Origin: Streptomyces sp. NRRL WC-3618
GTDB taxonomy: Bacteria; Actinomycetota; Actinomycetes; Streptomycetales; Streptomycetaceae
Direction of reading: 5' to 3'
Assembly (NCBI RefSeq): GCF_001280005.1
Contig: NZ_LGDW01000225.1
Span: 1-64,000, forward strand
Length of the DNA: 64,000 bases
The position numbers were made by a program, and so were the translations under genes. Below are positions 47,871 through 56,945 of the stretch, in pieces. The stretch's first letter is position 1, and every line of letters starts with the position of its first letter. The notes under the pieces are model-generated. The model saw only the letters and a list, made by a program, of their open reading frames with translations. It had not been told where the DNA came from and did not search any database.

Positions 47871-47955
47871 TCGATCTCCTGTACCGGCATCGTTCCGTTG
47901 TACGGTGCCGGTCAGACGTCGATCAGCGTACGAGGCACTCCGGGGGGACTCACAC

Positions 47956-48309
47956 ATGGGCAAGGGCAAGTCCGACCTCACGCTCCCGCTGAGCGAGCTG
48001 GAGGACTACGGCAGCCGGCTGCGCTCCATCAAGACCCGGCTGAACCACACCAAGAAGCTCTTCGAGTCCTACAAGGACGACATCGGCGACGGCAGCGTGA
48101 ACGACGCGCTGGAGGACTTCGAGTCCAACTGGGAGGACGGCCGCGAGGACATCACCCAGCAGCTCGACGCCCTCGCCGACATGTCGGACGCCGTCGTACG
48201 GGAGTTCAAGAAGCTGGACGACGAGCTCGCCAAGCAGGTCAACGAGAAGATGACGACCAAGGACACCCGGGGCGGCGGCGGCAAGGGCAACAGCGGCGGC
48301 GCCCAGTGA
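47956..48309 (+). CDS. WXG100-like small protein, copy 1
   Basis: This 117-residue helical protein has the helix-turn-helix arrangement of the WXG100/ESAT-6 superfamily: LSELEDYGSRLRSIKTRLNH, then the turn with ALEDFESNWEDGREDI and a second helix VVREFKKLDDELAKQV. The central turn has N-W-E-D in place of W-x-G. It is divergent from the Rhs-accessory gene by 85 bp, so the two transcripts may share control. A Gly-rich tail follows. Copy 2 is at 58074. GGGGGG lies eight bases before the ATG. Confidence 0.7.
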   Translation: MGKGKSDLTLPLSELEDYGSRLRSIKTRLNHTKKLFESYKDDIGDGSVNDALEDFESNWEDGREDITQQLDALADMSDAVVREFKKLDDELAKQVNEKMTTKDTRGGGGKGNSGGAQ

Positions 48310-48330
48310 GCTGAGCCACGTCCCTCCCCC

Positions 48331-48822
48331 TCACCCCACCTCGTTCTCCGCCACCGCCTCGCCCCGTACCGTCACGTCCCCGCCGTAGAACAGCCCCGTG
48401 AACACCGGCGAGTACGTCAACTGCACCTCGACGCGTACCTCGTTGGCGTTCGCCGCCACGCAGTGGGACGCACCCGTGTCCGCGGCGGACATGTCCATCT
48501 CCTGGGCGAAGGCCCGCACGCGCGCGTCGCAGTTCTGGAAGTTGATCGGGGCGCCGGCCGCAGCGTTGCCGTAGAGGGCGTCGAGGTCGATGTCCTGGGC
48601 GGCGTAACGCGCCGCCTGTTCCGCGATGTCCGCCGCCCGTTCCCGCTTCGAGATGGACAGGCCGCCGTCGATCACGAAGGCGGAGAGGGAGAGGAAGAGG
48701 AGGGCGAAGATGATCACGGCGCCGGCGCCCGAGCCTCGGTCGTCCAGGCGGGCCGCCAGACAGGCCCACCGACGCTGCGACCGCTCGCGTACGGCAGAGG
48801 GAACCCTCGGTCTCGGCGTCAC
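48331..48822 (-). CDS. TadG/TadE-like pilus-assembly protein
   Basis: This 163-residue protein has a Tad-type N-terminal hydrophobic segment after a DDRGSGAGAVIIFAL motif, as in TadE/TadG pseudopilins. A mostly extracytoplasmic part follows (INFQNCDARVRAFAQ ... VFTGLFYGGDVTVRGE) with two Cys. It overlaps the gene upstream by four bases. The GTG start is supported by that coupling. It is likely a minor pilin-like component. Confidence 0.75.
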   Translation of the reverse strand: MTPRPRVPSAVRERSQRRWACLAARLDDRGSGAGAVIIFALLFLSLSAFVIDGGLSISKRERAADIAEQAARYAAQDIDLDALYGNAAAGAPINFQNCDARVRAFAQEMDMSAADTGASHCVAANANEVRVEVQLTYSPVFTGLFYGGDVTVRGEAVAENEVG

Positions 48823-49238
48823 ACTGTCCTCCGGAACGGGTCCAGCGGTGAGCTGAAAGTTGACGTCAGAGTCGTCGGGATGTCCAGGCCGAGCATCGCC
48901 AGGCCCCGCACCTCGCAGCTCACCTCGACCGAGAAGATGGTGTCGGGCTCGAAACCGGCGCTGGTCTGGGTGACCGTGACCGGACCGGAGCAGATGTCCG
49001 TGAGGTCGGCCTCCGCCGCCTTCCTGGCCTCCGCCATCGCCGTCGCGTGATCCTTCTGGATCGACCCGGACCGGGCCGCGTCCCGCGCCGCCCCGTCGAG
49101 CGCCCCGCGCCCGTCGACCAGTTGCCCGAAAGCCACCAGTACCAGGATGAACATGATCATCACCGGGGCCAGGATCACCACCTCGATGGTGGACAGACCC
49201 CGGTCGCCCCGGTCGCTCAGGGAAGAGAAGCAGCCCAT
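48819..49238 (-). CDS. TadE-family minor pilin
   Basis: This 139-residue protein begins MGCFSSLSDRGDRGLSTIEV and has a single hydrophobic helix (VVILAPVMIMFILVLVAFG), the TadE pattern with a Glu at the fifth position after the processing site. A small mature domain with two Cys follows (DICSGPVTVTQTSAG, VEVSCEVRG). The ATG overlaps the upstream stop (TGATG). Confidence 0.8.
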   Translation of the reverse strand: MGCFSSLSDRGDRGLSTIEVVILAPVMIMFILVLVAFGQLVDGRGALDGAARDAARSGSIQKDHATAMAEARKAAEADLTDICSGPVTVTQTSAGFEPDTIFSVEVSCEVRGLAMLGLDIPTTLTSTFSSPLDPFRRTV

Positions 49239-49804
49239 CAGTTCTCCCCCTCCCGAACGAACCGCTCCACCGGCCCCACCGACTGCGCGTGCACCGTCAG
49301 ATCGAACCCGGGGAACACCGTGGGCACCCGTGCCGTGATCTCCACGCCCACCGTGTTCTGCTCCGGCTGGAGCATCGTCACGTTCGGCGCCAGGACCAGG
49401 GACGGGCCCAACTGCTGGACGTAACTGTCCACCACGTCCTGTGCCTCGCCACGCCACGCGCCCGGCTGGTCGTGCGCCATGGCGCGGGCCTTGCGGGCGC
49501 CGGCCTGGGCCGCCGCCTGGGCGACGTGGTCCGCGAAGAAGTACAGCGCGAACTGCACAGTCGCGAAGATCATGAAGAAGAGTACGGGCGTCAGCAGCAC
49601 GAACTCGATCGCGGTCATGCCGGAGTCGGACGTACGGGAGTTGGACGTGCCGAGGCCTGGCGTACGGGAGTCGGACGCGCCGAAGCCCGGCGTGCCGGCG
49701 TCACCGCGGGCGGACGCCGACGTCCGTGCGGCCTCCACCCTGCGGCGTACCCATCTGCCTGCGCCACCCACGAGCAACAACCCCGTCAACTCGACCCCGT
49801 ACAC
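49238..49804 (-). CDS. TadE-family protein with repeated leader
   Basis: This protein of up to 188 residues has a TadE segment (SGMTAIEFVLLTPVLFFMIFA), with Ala/Gln-rich helices after it. The chosen start is the first GTG; its N-terminal 60 residues (with a ten-residue repeat SDSRTPGLGTSNSRT) are unusual for the family. An internal start such as the GTG before RRRVEAARTSAS would shorten it. The gene overlaps its neighbour by one base and belongs to the Tad cluster. Confidence 0.75.
   Translation of the reverse strand: MYGVELTGLLLVGGAGRWVRRRVEAARTSASARGDAGTPGFGASDSRTPGLGTSNSRTSDSGMTAIEFVLLTPVLFFMIFATVQFALYFFADHVAQAAAQAGARKARAMAHDQPGAWRGEAQDVVDSYVQQLGPSLVLAPNVTMLQPEQNTVGVEITARVPTVFPGFDLTVHAQSVGPVERFVREGEN
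49631..49690. repeat. Two 30-bp tandem repeats in a TadE-like gene
   Basis: Units CGTACGGGAGTTGGACGTGC... (49631-49660) and CGTACGGGAGTCGGACGCGC... (49661-49690) differ at four positions; a partial copy precedes them. They encode the ten-residue repeat of the leader of the TadE-like protein, and so change its length in frame if copy number varies. Confidence 0.7.
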
Positions 49805-49823
49805 CCCGTTTTCGTACGTGCGA

Positions 49824-50075
49824 TCAGCAGGTGCCGCTTGCCTTGGCGCCCTTGATGCAGTCGCCGACCTTGTTGGCGCCGTCGCTCAGCGCGGTGTTGA
49901 TGATCGCGGCGACCACGCCGACGATCGCCACGACGACCGCGGAGATGATGACCCACTCGACCGCGGACGCACCGCGGTCGAGTTCGCCGGAGCGGGCGCG
50001 CTGCACGCGGCCCCGCAGGAAGGTGACCAGGAAGTCCATTGCCGGGTTCCCGGTGCTGAAGTTCCGTCCGTTCAT
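49824..50075 (-). CDS. flp: Flp-family major pilin precursor
   Basis: This 83-residue prepilin has the Flp pattern: a short positively charged leader, then DRGASAVEWVIISAVVVAIV with the conserved Glu at the +5 region of the mature helix. It ends with a small domain holding two Cys (GDCIKGAKASGTC). AGAGGA lies nine bases upstream. It is probably processed by the prepilin peptidase at 32632. Confidence 0.85.
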   Translation of the reverse strand: MNGRNFSTGNPAMDFLVTFLRGRVQRARSGELDRGASAVEWVIISAVVVAIVGVVAAIINTALSDGANKVGDCIKGAKASGTC

Positions 50076-50131
50076 GGTGAGTTGTCCTCTCGAAACGAAT
50101 TCTGGGTAGGGGCGGTGCTGCTGGAAACGAC

Positions 50132-51055
50132 TCAGACCTGGAACACGCGCATCGCCGCCGGATAGATCAGGAACACCAGGAACCCGGCGCACAGCAGCAG
50201 CTGCGCCACGAGCATCGACTGCGACTTCTCGCCCGCGCTGCCCTCGATCTCGGCAAGCTCGCGGTGCCGCATGGTCTCCGCGCGGGAGGCGAGCGACTCG
50301 CGCACCTTCGCGCCGTCGTCCGCGACCAGGGCGAGGGAGGCGGAGAGGTCCTTGAGTTCCTCGACGCCCAGTTCCTCGCCCAGCGCACCGAGCGCCTGCC
50401 ACTGGCTGGTACCGGTGATACGGGCGTCGGCGAGGGCGTTGCGGATGCGCTGGGTGGCCCAGCCGTCCGACACCTCCGCCGCCGCCATCAGCGCCTCGGG
50501 CAGACCCCGGCCGCCGGCCAGGCTCATCGACACCAGGTCGAGATACGCCCCGATCACCCGCCGCAGGTCGCGCCGTTTGTCGGCCGCGTCCCGCCGTACC
50601 TCGAGGTCGGGGAGGAAGAAGAAGACGAGTGCGAAGAGCAGCGCCATCCAGACCGGGATGGCGGGGCTCCGGCCCAGGCCCAGCGTCAGGACGATGACGA
50701 AGAGGAACGGGCCGAAGAACAGACCGGCCGTCCCCAGCAGCACCTTCGTCGCGAGGAAGTTCTCCCAACTCCGGTCCAGGACAGCCAGGTCGGACCGCAA
50801 CGAACGCTGCTCCCAGCCCTGCTGGAAGTAGAAGTCCGAGACACGGACGCCCACTTGGGCCCGGAGCGAGCCGATACGGCCCGCGTCCTGGGTGCGATGG
50901 GCCGACTCGTAGGCCGCTCCTCGCGCCCGCATCGCGTCGATGCGCGCGACCTGCGAGACCGCACTCCGCTTCGACGGCATCAACGCCCGTACGAGGACGT
51001 AGATACCGAGGCCCAGAGTGGCGCCGACCACTACCGGCATGGTCAGGTCGTTCAT
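50132..51055 (-). CDS. tadC: TadC-like membrane assembly protein
   Basis: This 307-residue protein has the T2SSF domain (EVRRDAADKRRDLRRVIGAY ... SMSLAGGRGLPEALMAAAEV) and several membrane helices. It forms the inner-membrane platform of the Tad pilus with TadB. The start overlaps the end of tadB by four bases. Length is normal. Confidence 0.85.
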   Translation of the reverse strand: MNDLTMPVVVGATLGLGIYVLVRALMPSKRSAVSQVARIDAMRARGAAYESAHRTQDAGRIGSLRAQVGVRVSDFYFQQGWEQRSLRSDLAVLDRSWENFLATKVLLGTAGLFFGPFLFVIVLTLGLGRSPAIPVWMALLFALVFFFLPDLEVRRDAADKRRDLRRVIGAYLDLVSMSLAGGRGLPEALMAAAEVSDGWATQRIRNALADARITGTSQWQALGALGEELGVEELKDLSASLALVADDGAKVRESLASRAETMRHRELAEIEGSAGEKSQSMLVAQLLLCAGFLVFLIYPAAMRVFQV

Positions 51056-52131
51056 CGACGGACCCCCTCTTCAGCACCGAACGGCGGCTGTCCCGGCGTG
51101 CCTTGGGCTCCTTGGGCTCCTTGGACGGGAGCTCGGGGCGGTCGTACGAACTGCACCGACGAGTCGTCCCGTACCAGGAAGCGTTCGGGGGTCTCGATGG
51201 TCGACAGCTTGCGCAGCCACCAGAAGCCGAGCGCGAACAGGCCGCAGACAGCGGCGAGTACGACCTGTCCGATCGCCGTGCCGTACGGCTCCACGAACTC
51301 GCGGTTGAAGATGGCGAGTCCGAGGACGAAGCCCACCGACACCACCACAACGATCTGTACGGACCGGCGAGTTGACGACCGCTGCGCCATGACGCGCTGC
51401 CGCATGTCGACCTCCTCGCGTGCCGACTTCGCGAGCGCGCCAAGGACTTGCCGCAGACCCGGGCCGCGCAGCCGCGCGTTGAGGATGAGCGCCGCGACGA
51501 TGATGTCGGCGGACGCGTCGTTGATCTCGTCCGCGAGCTGCTGGAGCGCGTCGGGCAGAGGGGTACGGGAGCGGAGCCGGTCGACCATCGCGTCCAGGTG
51601 CGGACGCAGGACGGGGGCCGCCGCGCGCGCCGACGCCGGGATCGCCTGCTCCAGACCGACAGCGCCGGCGATCGTGTCGCGCAGCGACTCGGTCCAGGAG
51701 GCGAGGGCCTCCACGCGCCGCATGCCGGCCCGTTCCTCCGCCGCGCCGCCGAAGAGACGGTCCCAGAAGAAGACGAGGACGCCGGCCGCGATACCGGCCA
51801 CCGCCCACCGGGTCAGCACCAGTACGGCGAGTCCGACGAGGGCGGCGAGCGAACCGCGCTGCCCCGCGAACCGGATGAGTTCGCCTGCGCGCTCGCTGGC
51901 CTTCTGCTTCTCGTGCTCCGGCTTGGCCGGCAGCCCGCGGATCGCGATGGCGAGGAGCGCGAGCCCGCCGCCGACGGCGACGCCGGCCACAAGCGAGTAC
52001 AGGACCTCCATGGAGAACAGTCCGCCCATGGAGCCGAGCGAGCCCGCCGCCGCCGAGTACATGTCCCCGTACGCCGACGCGCCGCCACTACTACTGCTGC
52101 TGATGCTGTATGTCGTCATGATCATGGTCAC
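51052..52131 (-). CDS. tadB: TadB-like membrane assembly protein
   Basis: This 359-residue protein carries the same T2SSF fold as TadC: AEERAGMRRVEALASWTESL, IPASARAAAPVLRPHLDAMV and GPGLRQVLGALAKSAREEVD. The N-terminal 40 residues are Ser/Gly-rich and precede the first helix. GTG 52131 overlaps the TadA stop; an ATG at MEVLYSLVAG would remove the Ser-rich tail. Confidence 0.85.
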   Translation of the reverse strand: MTMIMTTYSISSSSSGGASAYGDMYSAAAGSLGSMGGLFSMEVLYSLVAGVAVGGGLALLAIAIRGLPAKPEHEKQKASERAGELIRFAGQRGSLAALVGLAVLVLTRWAVAGIAAGVLVFFWDRLFGGAAEERAGMRRVEALASWTESLRDTIAGAVGLEQAIPASARAAAPVLRPHLDAMVDRLRSRTPLPDALQQLADEINDASADIIVAALILNARLRGPGLRQVLGALAKSAREEVDMRQRVMAQRSSTRRSVQIVVVVSVGFVLGLAIFNREFVEPYGTAIGQVVLAAVCGLFALGFWWLRKLSTIETPERFLVRDDSSVQFVRPPRAPVQGAQGAQGTPGQPPFGAEEGVRR

Positions 52132-53438
52132 CCCCAGTTCCCGCCGGGCAACCGGTACCCGTGCGCGACCAGATCGTCGAGGCAGGAGATGGGCGCGTGC
52201 GGCACGACGCGGCCGTCCGGGGTCTCCGCGAAGACCTCGCTGGACAGCACGCGGCCGTCCACGCCGTTGACCTCGCGGACCGAGGTCACCATGCGCTGGA
52301 GCCGGCCGCCCGTATGGAAGTTGTTGCGCCGCGTGATGAAGACGACGAAGTTCACGGCGCCCGCGACGAGCATCTGGCTGGCCTCGATGGGCAGCCGCTC
52401 CGACGCCTGGAGCGCGTACGTGGAAATACGGTTGAAGACCTCGTGCGAGCTGTTGGCGTGGATCGTGGAGAGCGAGCCGTCGTTGCCCTGCGACATCGCG
52501 TTGAGCATCGTCACGATCTCGTCGCCGAGCACCTCACCGACGATGACTCGGGAGGGGTTCATACGCAGCGACCGTCGCACCAGCTCGGCCATCGAAATCA
52601 TGCCCTGGCCCTCGGAGTTGGGCAGCCTCTCCTCGAACGCCACGACGTTGGGGTGGAGTTCGGGAAACTGGTCGAGGCCGAGCTCCAGCGCACGTTCGAC
52701 GGTGATGAGCCGCTCGTGCGGCGGGATCTCGTTGGCGAGGGCCCGAAGCAGCGTCGTCTTACCGGCATTGGTGGCGCCCGCGATCATGATGTTCTTCCGG
52801 GCGCGCACGGCACAGGCCATGAAGTGGGCGACTTCCGGAGTGACGGTGCCGTTCCCGACGAGGTCGGAGATGAAGACCTTGCCCATGCGCGCACGACGGA
52901 TGGAGAGCGCCGGGCGCCGCGTCACATCCATGACGGCCGACAGTCGCGACCCGTCCGGCAGCCGCAGGTCGAGCTGCGGGTTGGCGGAGTCGAAGGGACG
53001 GGAGGAGAGCCCCGAGTAGGCGCCGAGCACCTGAATGAGCTCGATGAGCTCCTCGTCGGACTCGGCAACGGGATCCCCCGCCACCTCGCGACCGTCGGAA
53101 TACCCGACGAAGACCTGGTCGTACCCGTTGATGTCGATGTTCTCGACGTCGACGTTGTCGAGCAGCGGCTGCAGCCGACCGACACCGAACAGCGCGGCGT
53201 GCACGGCAGCCGCGTACTGCTCCTCGGTCTCGGCATCCAGCGGCGTACGCCCGGCGTTGATCTCGGTGCGGGCGTAGTCCTCGAGGATCTGGGCTATGAC
53301 GGCCCGCGCGTACTGCCGCTCGTCCTCGCCGGACATCGGCGTGACGTTGGAGGCTTGGTCGAGCCGACGCTGCTCGGCGATCCGGTCACCGGCGTCCTGC
53401 CGGAACCGCTTGACCAACGAGTGGTCGACAGCGGTCAT
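52128..53438 (-). CDS. tadA: TadA/CpaF secretion ATPase
   Basis: This 436-residue hexameric ATPase powers Tad pilus assembly. Walker A is GATNAGKTTLLRALANEIP, the Asp box lies in LITVERALELGL, and the His box is in LSTIHANSS. The N-terminal domain is about 1-160. Overlaps at both ends show tight coupling with tadZ and tadB. Confidence 0.93.
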   Translation of the reverse strand: MTAVDHSLVKRFRQDAGDRIAEQRRLDQASNVTPMSGEDERQYARAVIAQILEDYARTEINAGRTPLDAETEEQYAAAVHAALFGVGRLQPLLDNVDVENIDINGYDQVFVGYSDGREVAGDPVAESDEELIELIQVLGAYSGLSSRPFDSANPQLDLRLPDGSRLSAVMDVTRRPALSIRRARMGKVFISDLVGNGTVTPEVAHFMACAVRARKNIMIAGATNAGKTTLLRALANEIPPHERLITVERALELGLDQFPELHPNVVAFEERLPNSEGQGMISMAELVRRSLRMNPSRVIVGEVLGDEIVTMLNAMSQGNDGSLSTIHANSSHEVFNRISTYALQASERLPIEASQMLVAGAVNFVVFITRRNNFHTGGRLQRMVTSVREVNGVDGRVLSSEVFAETPDGRVVPHAPISCLDDLVAHGYRLPGGNWG

Positions 53439-54358
53439 CGGCCGGCTCCGGCATGACCGGGATGCCCACCGGCGTGACCGGACTGGCCCTGCATCGGCGG
53501 CTGATGGGCGCCCTGACCCTGGACGTGGCTCTGCTGGCTCTGCACCTGGCTGGGTACGGACCAGGCGGCGCCGTACTGCTGATACAGGTCCGAAGTCACC
53601 TTGCGCGCCGACCTGATGAGCATCGACTTGTCGAGCCGCCCACGCTTACGTCCGGCCAACTGCTCGGCCCCGGCCGGGTCTTCGGCGAGCGTGCCGACGA
53701 CACGGGCACCCGTCTGCGCGTGTACGAGCATGTCGTTGACCTGGTTGACCAGCTTGCCCGAGTTGTTCGGATCGGCGATCAGGACGACCCCGATGAGGGG
53801 TGTGCCGAGACTGCCGGCGCCGCGCGGGCCGCCGTGCAGCTTGGTGGAGAGGGCGGCGGCGCGGTCGCGCACGCGCGCGATGGCTTCCGGTTCGGTCCGG
53901 GAGATGAGCAACACGAGCGCGGCGTGCGGAAACAGCTCGACGACAGGGGTGTCCCCGCTGATGCGTCCGCAGTCGGCGATGACGTCGGCGGGCGCGTTCG
54001 GGGAGTCGGCGAGCTGCGCGAAGGCGCTGCCGAGGGTGGGCCAGAGCCCGGCGAGCCCGGCGGCCTGCTCGGCGATGCCGAGCCCGACGAGCACTTCGAG
54101 CCCGCCGCTCAACGGCTGTACGTGGTCCCAGAGTTGATCGGGAACGAGCCCACGTCGGGCGGTCGCGGCAATCGACAGCATGCCGGTGTTGGGGTTGAGC
54201 ATCCCGCCGTGCGCGGCAGCGCTGCGGTACACGAGGTCACCACCGGCCGGGTCGGTCTCGGCGAGCAGGGCCCGCCGGGGCCAGACCGCCGCGAGCGCGA
54301 CGGCCGCGGTGGTCACGCCGGGTGAGCCCTTGTCGGCGGCAAGAACGATGAGCGCCAT
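53435..54358 (-). CDS. TadZ/CpaE-like ATPase
   Basis: This 307-residue MinD/ParA-like protein has a deviant Walker A (DKGSPGVTTAAVALAAVW), an ETDPAGGDL segment and VIADCGRI. Such proteins place the Tad pilus at a cell site. The C-terminus is Gln/Gly/His-rich (AHQPPMQGQSGHAGGHPGHA). It lies 17 bp after the SAF gene and overlaps tadA. Confidence 0.8.
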   Translation of the reverse strand: MALIVLAADKGSPGVTTAAVALAAVWPRRALLAETDPAGGDLVYRSAAAHGGMLNPNTGMLSIAATARRGLVPDQLWDHVQPLSGGLEVLVGLGIAEQAAGLAGLWPTLGSAFAQLADSPNAPADVIADCGRISGDTPVVELFPHAALVLLISRTEPEAIARVRDRAAALSTKLHGGPRGAGSLGTPLIGVVLIADPNNSGKLVNQVNDMLVHAQTGARVVGTLAEDPAGAEQLAGRKRGRLDKSMLIRSARKVTSDLYQQYGAAWSVPSQVQSQQSHVQGQGAHQPPMQGQSGHAGGHPGHAGAGR

Positions 54359-54375
54359 GGTTTCTGGGGCCGCCT

Positions 54376-55101
54376 TCAGCTGCTGGGGATGCGCACGAGG
54401 GCCACTTGGCCGACGGCGGCTGCCTGAGCGAGGTCGGCGGCCTTGGAGCTGTCGACGGTGAGGGTGACGGGGAGGTTGGTGCTGCTTATTACCTCACTGT
54501 CCTTCGTGTTCTGAACGAAGGTGACCTTCGCCTTGTCCACGATCAGGCTGGTGCCGGCGCCGGAGGAGCTGGAGCCACTGGAACCAGTACTGGAGCCGGT
54601 TCCCGTGGTGTTGCCGACACGGTAGGCGGCGACCAGGTCCCCCTGATTGAGGTTGTTCGGGTACTGCCCCTCCTTGAGGGAGAGCCCAACGGTGGCCTGC
54701 CCGGCGCCGAGGCCGGTCTCGCCGGTGAACATCTGCCCGACGGGGACGACTCCCGCGGGGATCGCGCTGACGGCCTTCAGCTTCATCAGGCCGGCCAGCT
54801 GCTCCCACCGGATGTAGTCGATGCCTTTGTCGGCCGCGACCAGGACTGACGTCGTGTTGGCCTTGCTGACGGAGCCTCCGGCCGGAATCGCCTTGGTCAC
54901 CTTGACGACCTCGATCCGGTCCCCCGCCCGCAGCACGAGCATCGTCGCGCCCAGCGCGCCGACCAGAATCAGCAGCACCGCGAGAGCGGCAAGAGCCGGT
55001 TTGCGTTCGCGAGGCGGCGTCGGGAGCCGCTCACCGGACATCGACGGAGCGGGCATCGAGGAACGGCCGCCGCCCGCACCCGTACGCTCTTGGATCTTCA
55101 C
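54376..55101 (-). CDS. SAF-domain protein (CpaB/RcpC-like)
   Basis: This 241-residue membrane-anchored protein has one transmembrane helix (ALAALAVLLILVGALGATML), then an SAF domain (VTKAIPAGGSVSKANTTSVL ... AVSAIPAGVVPVGQMF) and a Ser/Gly-rich loop. CpaB/RcpC proteins guide the Tad pilus outside the membrane. It is the first gene of the Tad operon; GTG start with GGGGAG seven bases upstream. Confidence 0.85.
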   Translation of the reverse strand: MKIQERTGAGGGRSSMPAPSMSGERLPTPPRERKPALAALAVLLILVGALGATMLVLRAGDRIEVVKVTKAIPAGGSVSKANTTSVLVAADKGIDYIRWEQLAGLMKLKAVSAIPAGVVPVGQMFTGETGLGAGQATVGLSLKEGQYPNNLNQGDLVAAYRVGNTTGTGSSTGSSGSSSSGAGTSLIVDKAKVTFVQNTKDSEVISSTNLPVTLTVDSSKAADLAQAAAVGQVALVRIPSS

Positions 55102-56273
55102 GCAACAGCTCCCCGTACACCCAAGAAAAATTCTGCCAATTCAAGCGCCAAATAGGACACTTCACCCGCGATACGCGTGATGCACGCGATCCACCCTTGC
55201 CGGACGTACCGCCCGGCCCGGCCGATCAGCCAGCCCTGGAGTGAGTGTCAAGCGATGGCACCGTATCAGCCGTACATAAGCCCCTCAAGGCGCGTTCTGG
55301 ATGGTGAACAGCACGGGGAACCGGGCGTGCACAACGTTCTTCACGTGCAACTACGGCCGCACGGTTCCCCGTTGGGCACGGCGATGCGGTTACGGCCCCC
55401 GCTGTGCAGGCGCGAATCTGTTGCCGACCCGACATCCCCAGGCCAGACAACCTGGGTCACCACCCCCACCGTCATCACGACTCTCCCATGAGGCCTGCAC
55501 GATTCGCTCACGCGAGGGGGGGCGATCCGATTCCGTCGTACGAGGGACAGCCACTACGGGCGCGCGCCCTCCCACAGCGTCCCCTCGAAGAGCTCCAGGA
55601 CCTCACCCAGGCTCATCTCGCGCCACCCCTGCCCTCACCACTGCCCTGCCGACAGGATCCAGCTGCCGTCCCCTCCACCCGCCAGACCTTGCCCAAACGG
55701 TTGTCGAACTCCACGAATCCGCCGGAGGAGTCGGCCGGCTCGGGAACCTTCTGGCGGACGATCCGCGGGTAGGCCGGTGCTGCGCCCGGGGCTGTTACTT
55801 CCGCCACCGGTACTGGGATTGTCCAAGCTCATCTTCACGAACGACATTGACCCGCGCCCGGTTTCGGCGGGATGGAGTATTTTCACGTACTCCTGCCTCG
55901 ACGTAGCCGCCGTCGTGGGAGTCCCGTCCGAACCTGAGGACGAGAAGGACAACGTGCCGGCCACCGGAGAGCGCATGAAGGTCGACACCAGCACAGCCCC
56001 GACACGGGAAGCGTGAGTGGACAGGCAGTCAGATCTGTATCCGGTTCGGCGTTCTCAGCGTGCGCGCCCGAGCTGCCGGTCCGGACGCTGCCCCACCATC
56101 CCGGGCCGAGCGGGTCTCCGGTGGACACGATCAGGACACAGGACGCATCGATTTCACCCCCCATAGATTCACAAACGCCCCCGCTGTGAAGCCAGTCCAG
56201 CCTGGCAAGGCCACAAGCTCCCCAGATACCGTCAGAGGTCTCAGCTGCATCGACATCTCACGGGGAGCCCACC
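55102..56273. other. 1.2-kb gene-poor region upstream of the Tad operon
   Basis: This region lies between the divergent Tad operon and the second lipoprotein gene and should hold both promoters. It has lower coding character than the rest. Minus-strand frames near 55613-55994 give pieces that look protein-like (YPRIVRQKVPEPADSSGGFV and FVEFDNRLGKVWRV) but switch frame and lack a ribosome binding site. They may be the remains of an old gene. No RNA gene or mobile element was recognised. Confidence 0.4.
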
Positions 56274-56945
56274 TTGAAGCGCCGTTCTTTGCCCGTTGCC
56301 GCCGCGCTCACCGCGACCGCAGTCCTGCTGCTGACGGCCTGCGGCAGCGGAGACGACAAGTCCAGCGCCAACGACAAGATCGCCGGCGCCGAACAGAGCA
56401 CGGCGACACCGACGAAGTCGGCAGAGCCTTCGGCGGCAGCGGCGGAGGACAACCCGGACGGCGTGGATGTGTCCCTACCCAAGGACATCAACCTGGTCTT
56501 CGACTGGACCAAGCCGACGAACAAGAACGAAGCGGCAGCTATGGACGACGCCGCGAACTACATCCGCGCCATCTATCACGGCGTTGACAAGCGCACGACC
56601 AAGGACGCGGCCGTGACCGCCTACTCCACCGGCGGGGGGCTGCACTACGCCCAGGTACAGATCAACGAATGGCTCAAGGGCGGCTGGACCGCCTCCGGCA
56701 CACTGCGCCACTACGACGCCACCACACGGTCTGCCGCGAACGGCAACTCTGTGGAGGTCGCGTTCTGTACGGATTCAAGCAAGTTTCCCGGCAAAGAGGT
56801 CAAGACCGGGAAGATCCTTACAAGCACACCCAGCCTCGCGGACTACGACCACTTCAAGATCGTGATGGTCAAGTTCCCCACGGGTGATGGTCTCTGGCAG
56901 GCGTCCAAGGTTTCCGTCGAGACAGAGGCGTCGGAGTGCCAGTGA
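56274..56945 (+). CDS. Lipoprotein, copy 2 of a paired family
   Basis: This 223-residue lipoprotein has a lipobox (VLLLTAC) at about residue 22, an Ala/Ser linker and a domain sharing motifs with copy 1 at 36782: FCTDSSKFPGKEVKTGK and, at the C-terminus, GLWQASKVSVETEASEC. The two differ greatly in the middle, so they diverged long ago. The ATG/alternative start is supported by the upstream GGGGAG near 56262. It overlaps the secreted partner by four bases. The function is unknown; surface exposure is likely. Confidence 0.75.
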   Translation: MKRRSLPVAAALTATAVLLLTACGSGDDKSSANDKIAGAEQSTATPTKSAEPSAAAAEDNPDGVDVSLPKDINLVFDWTKPTNKNEAAAMDDAANYIRAIYHGVDKRTTKDAAVTAYSTGGGLHYAQVQINEWLKGGWTASGTLRHYDATTRSAANGNSVEVAFCTDSSKFPGKEVKTGKILTSTPSLADYDHFKIVMVKFPTGDGLWQASKVSVETEASECQ

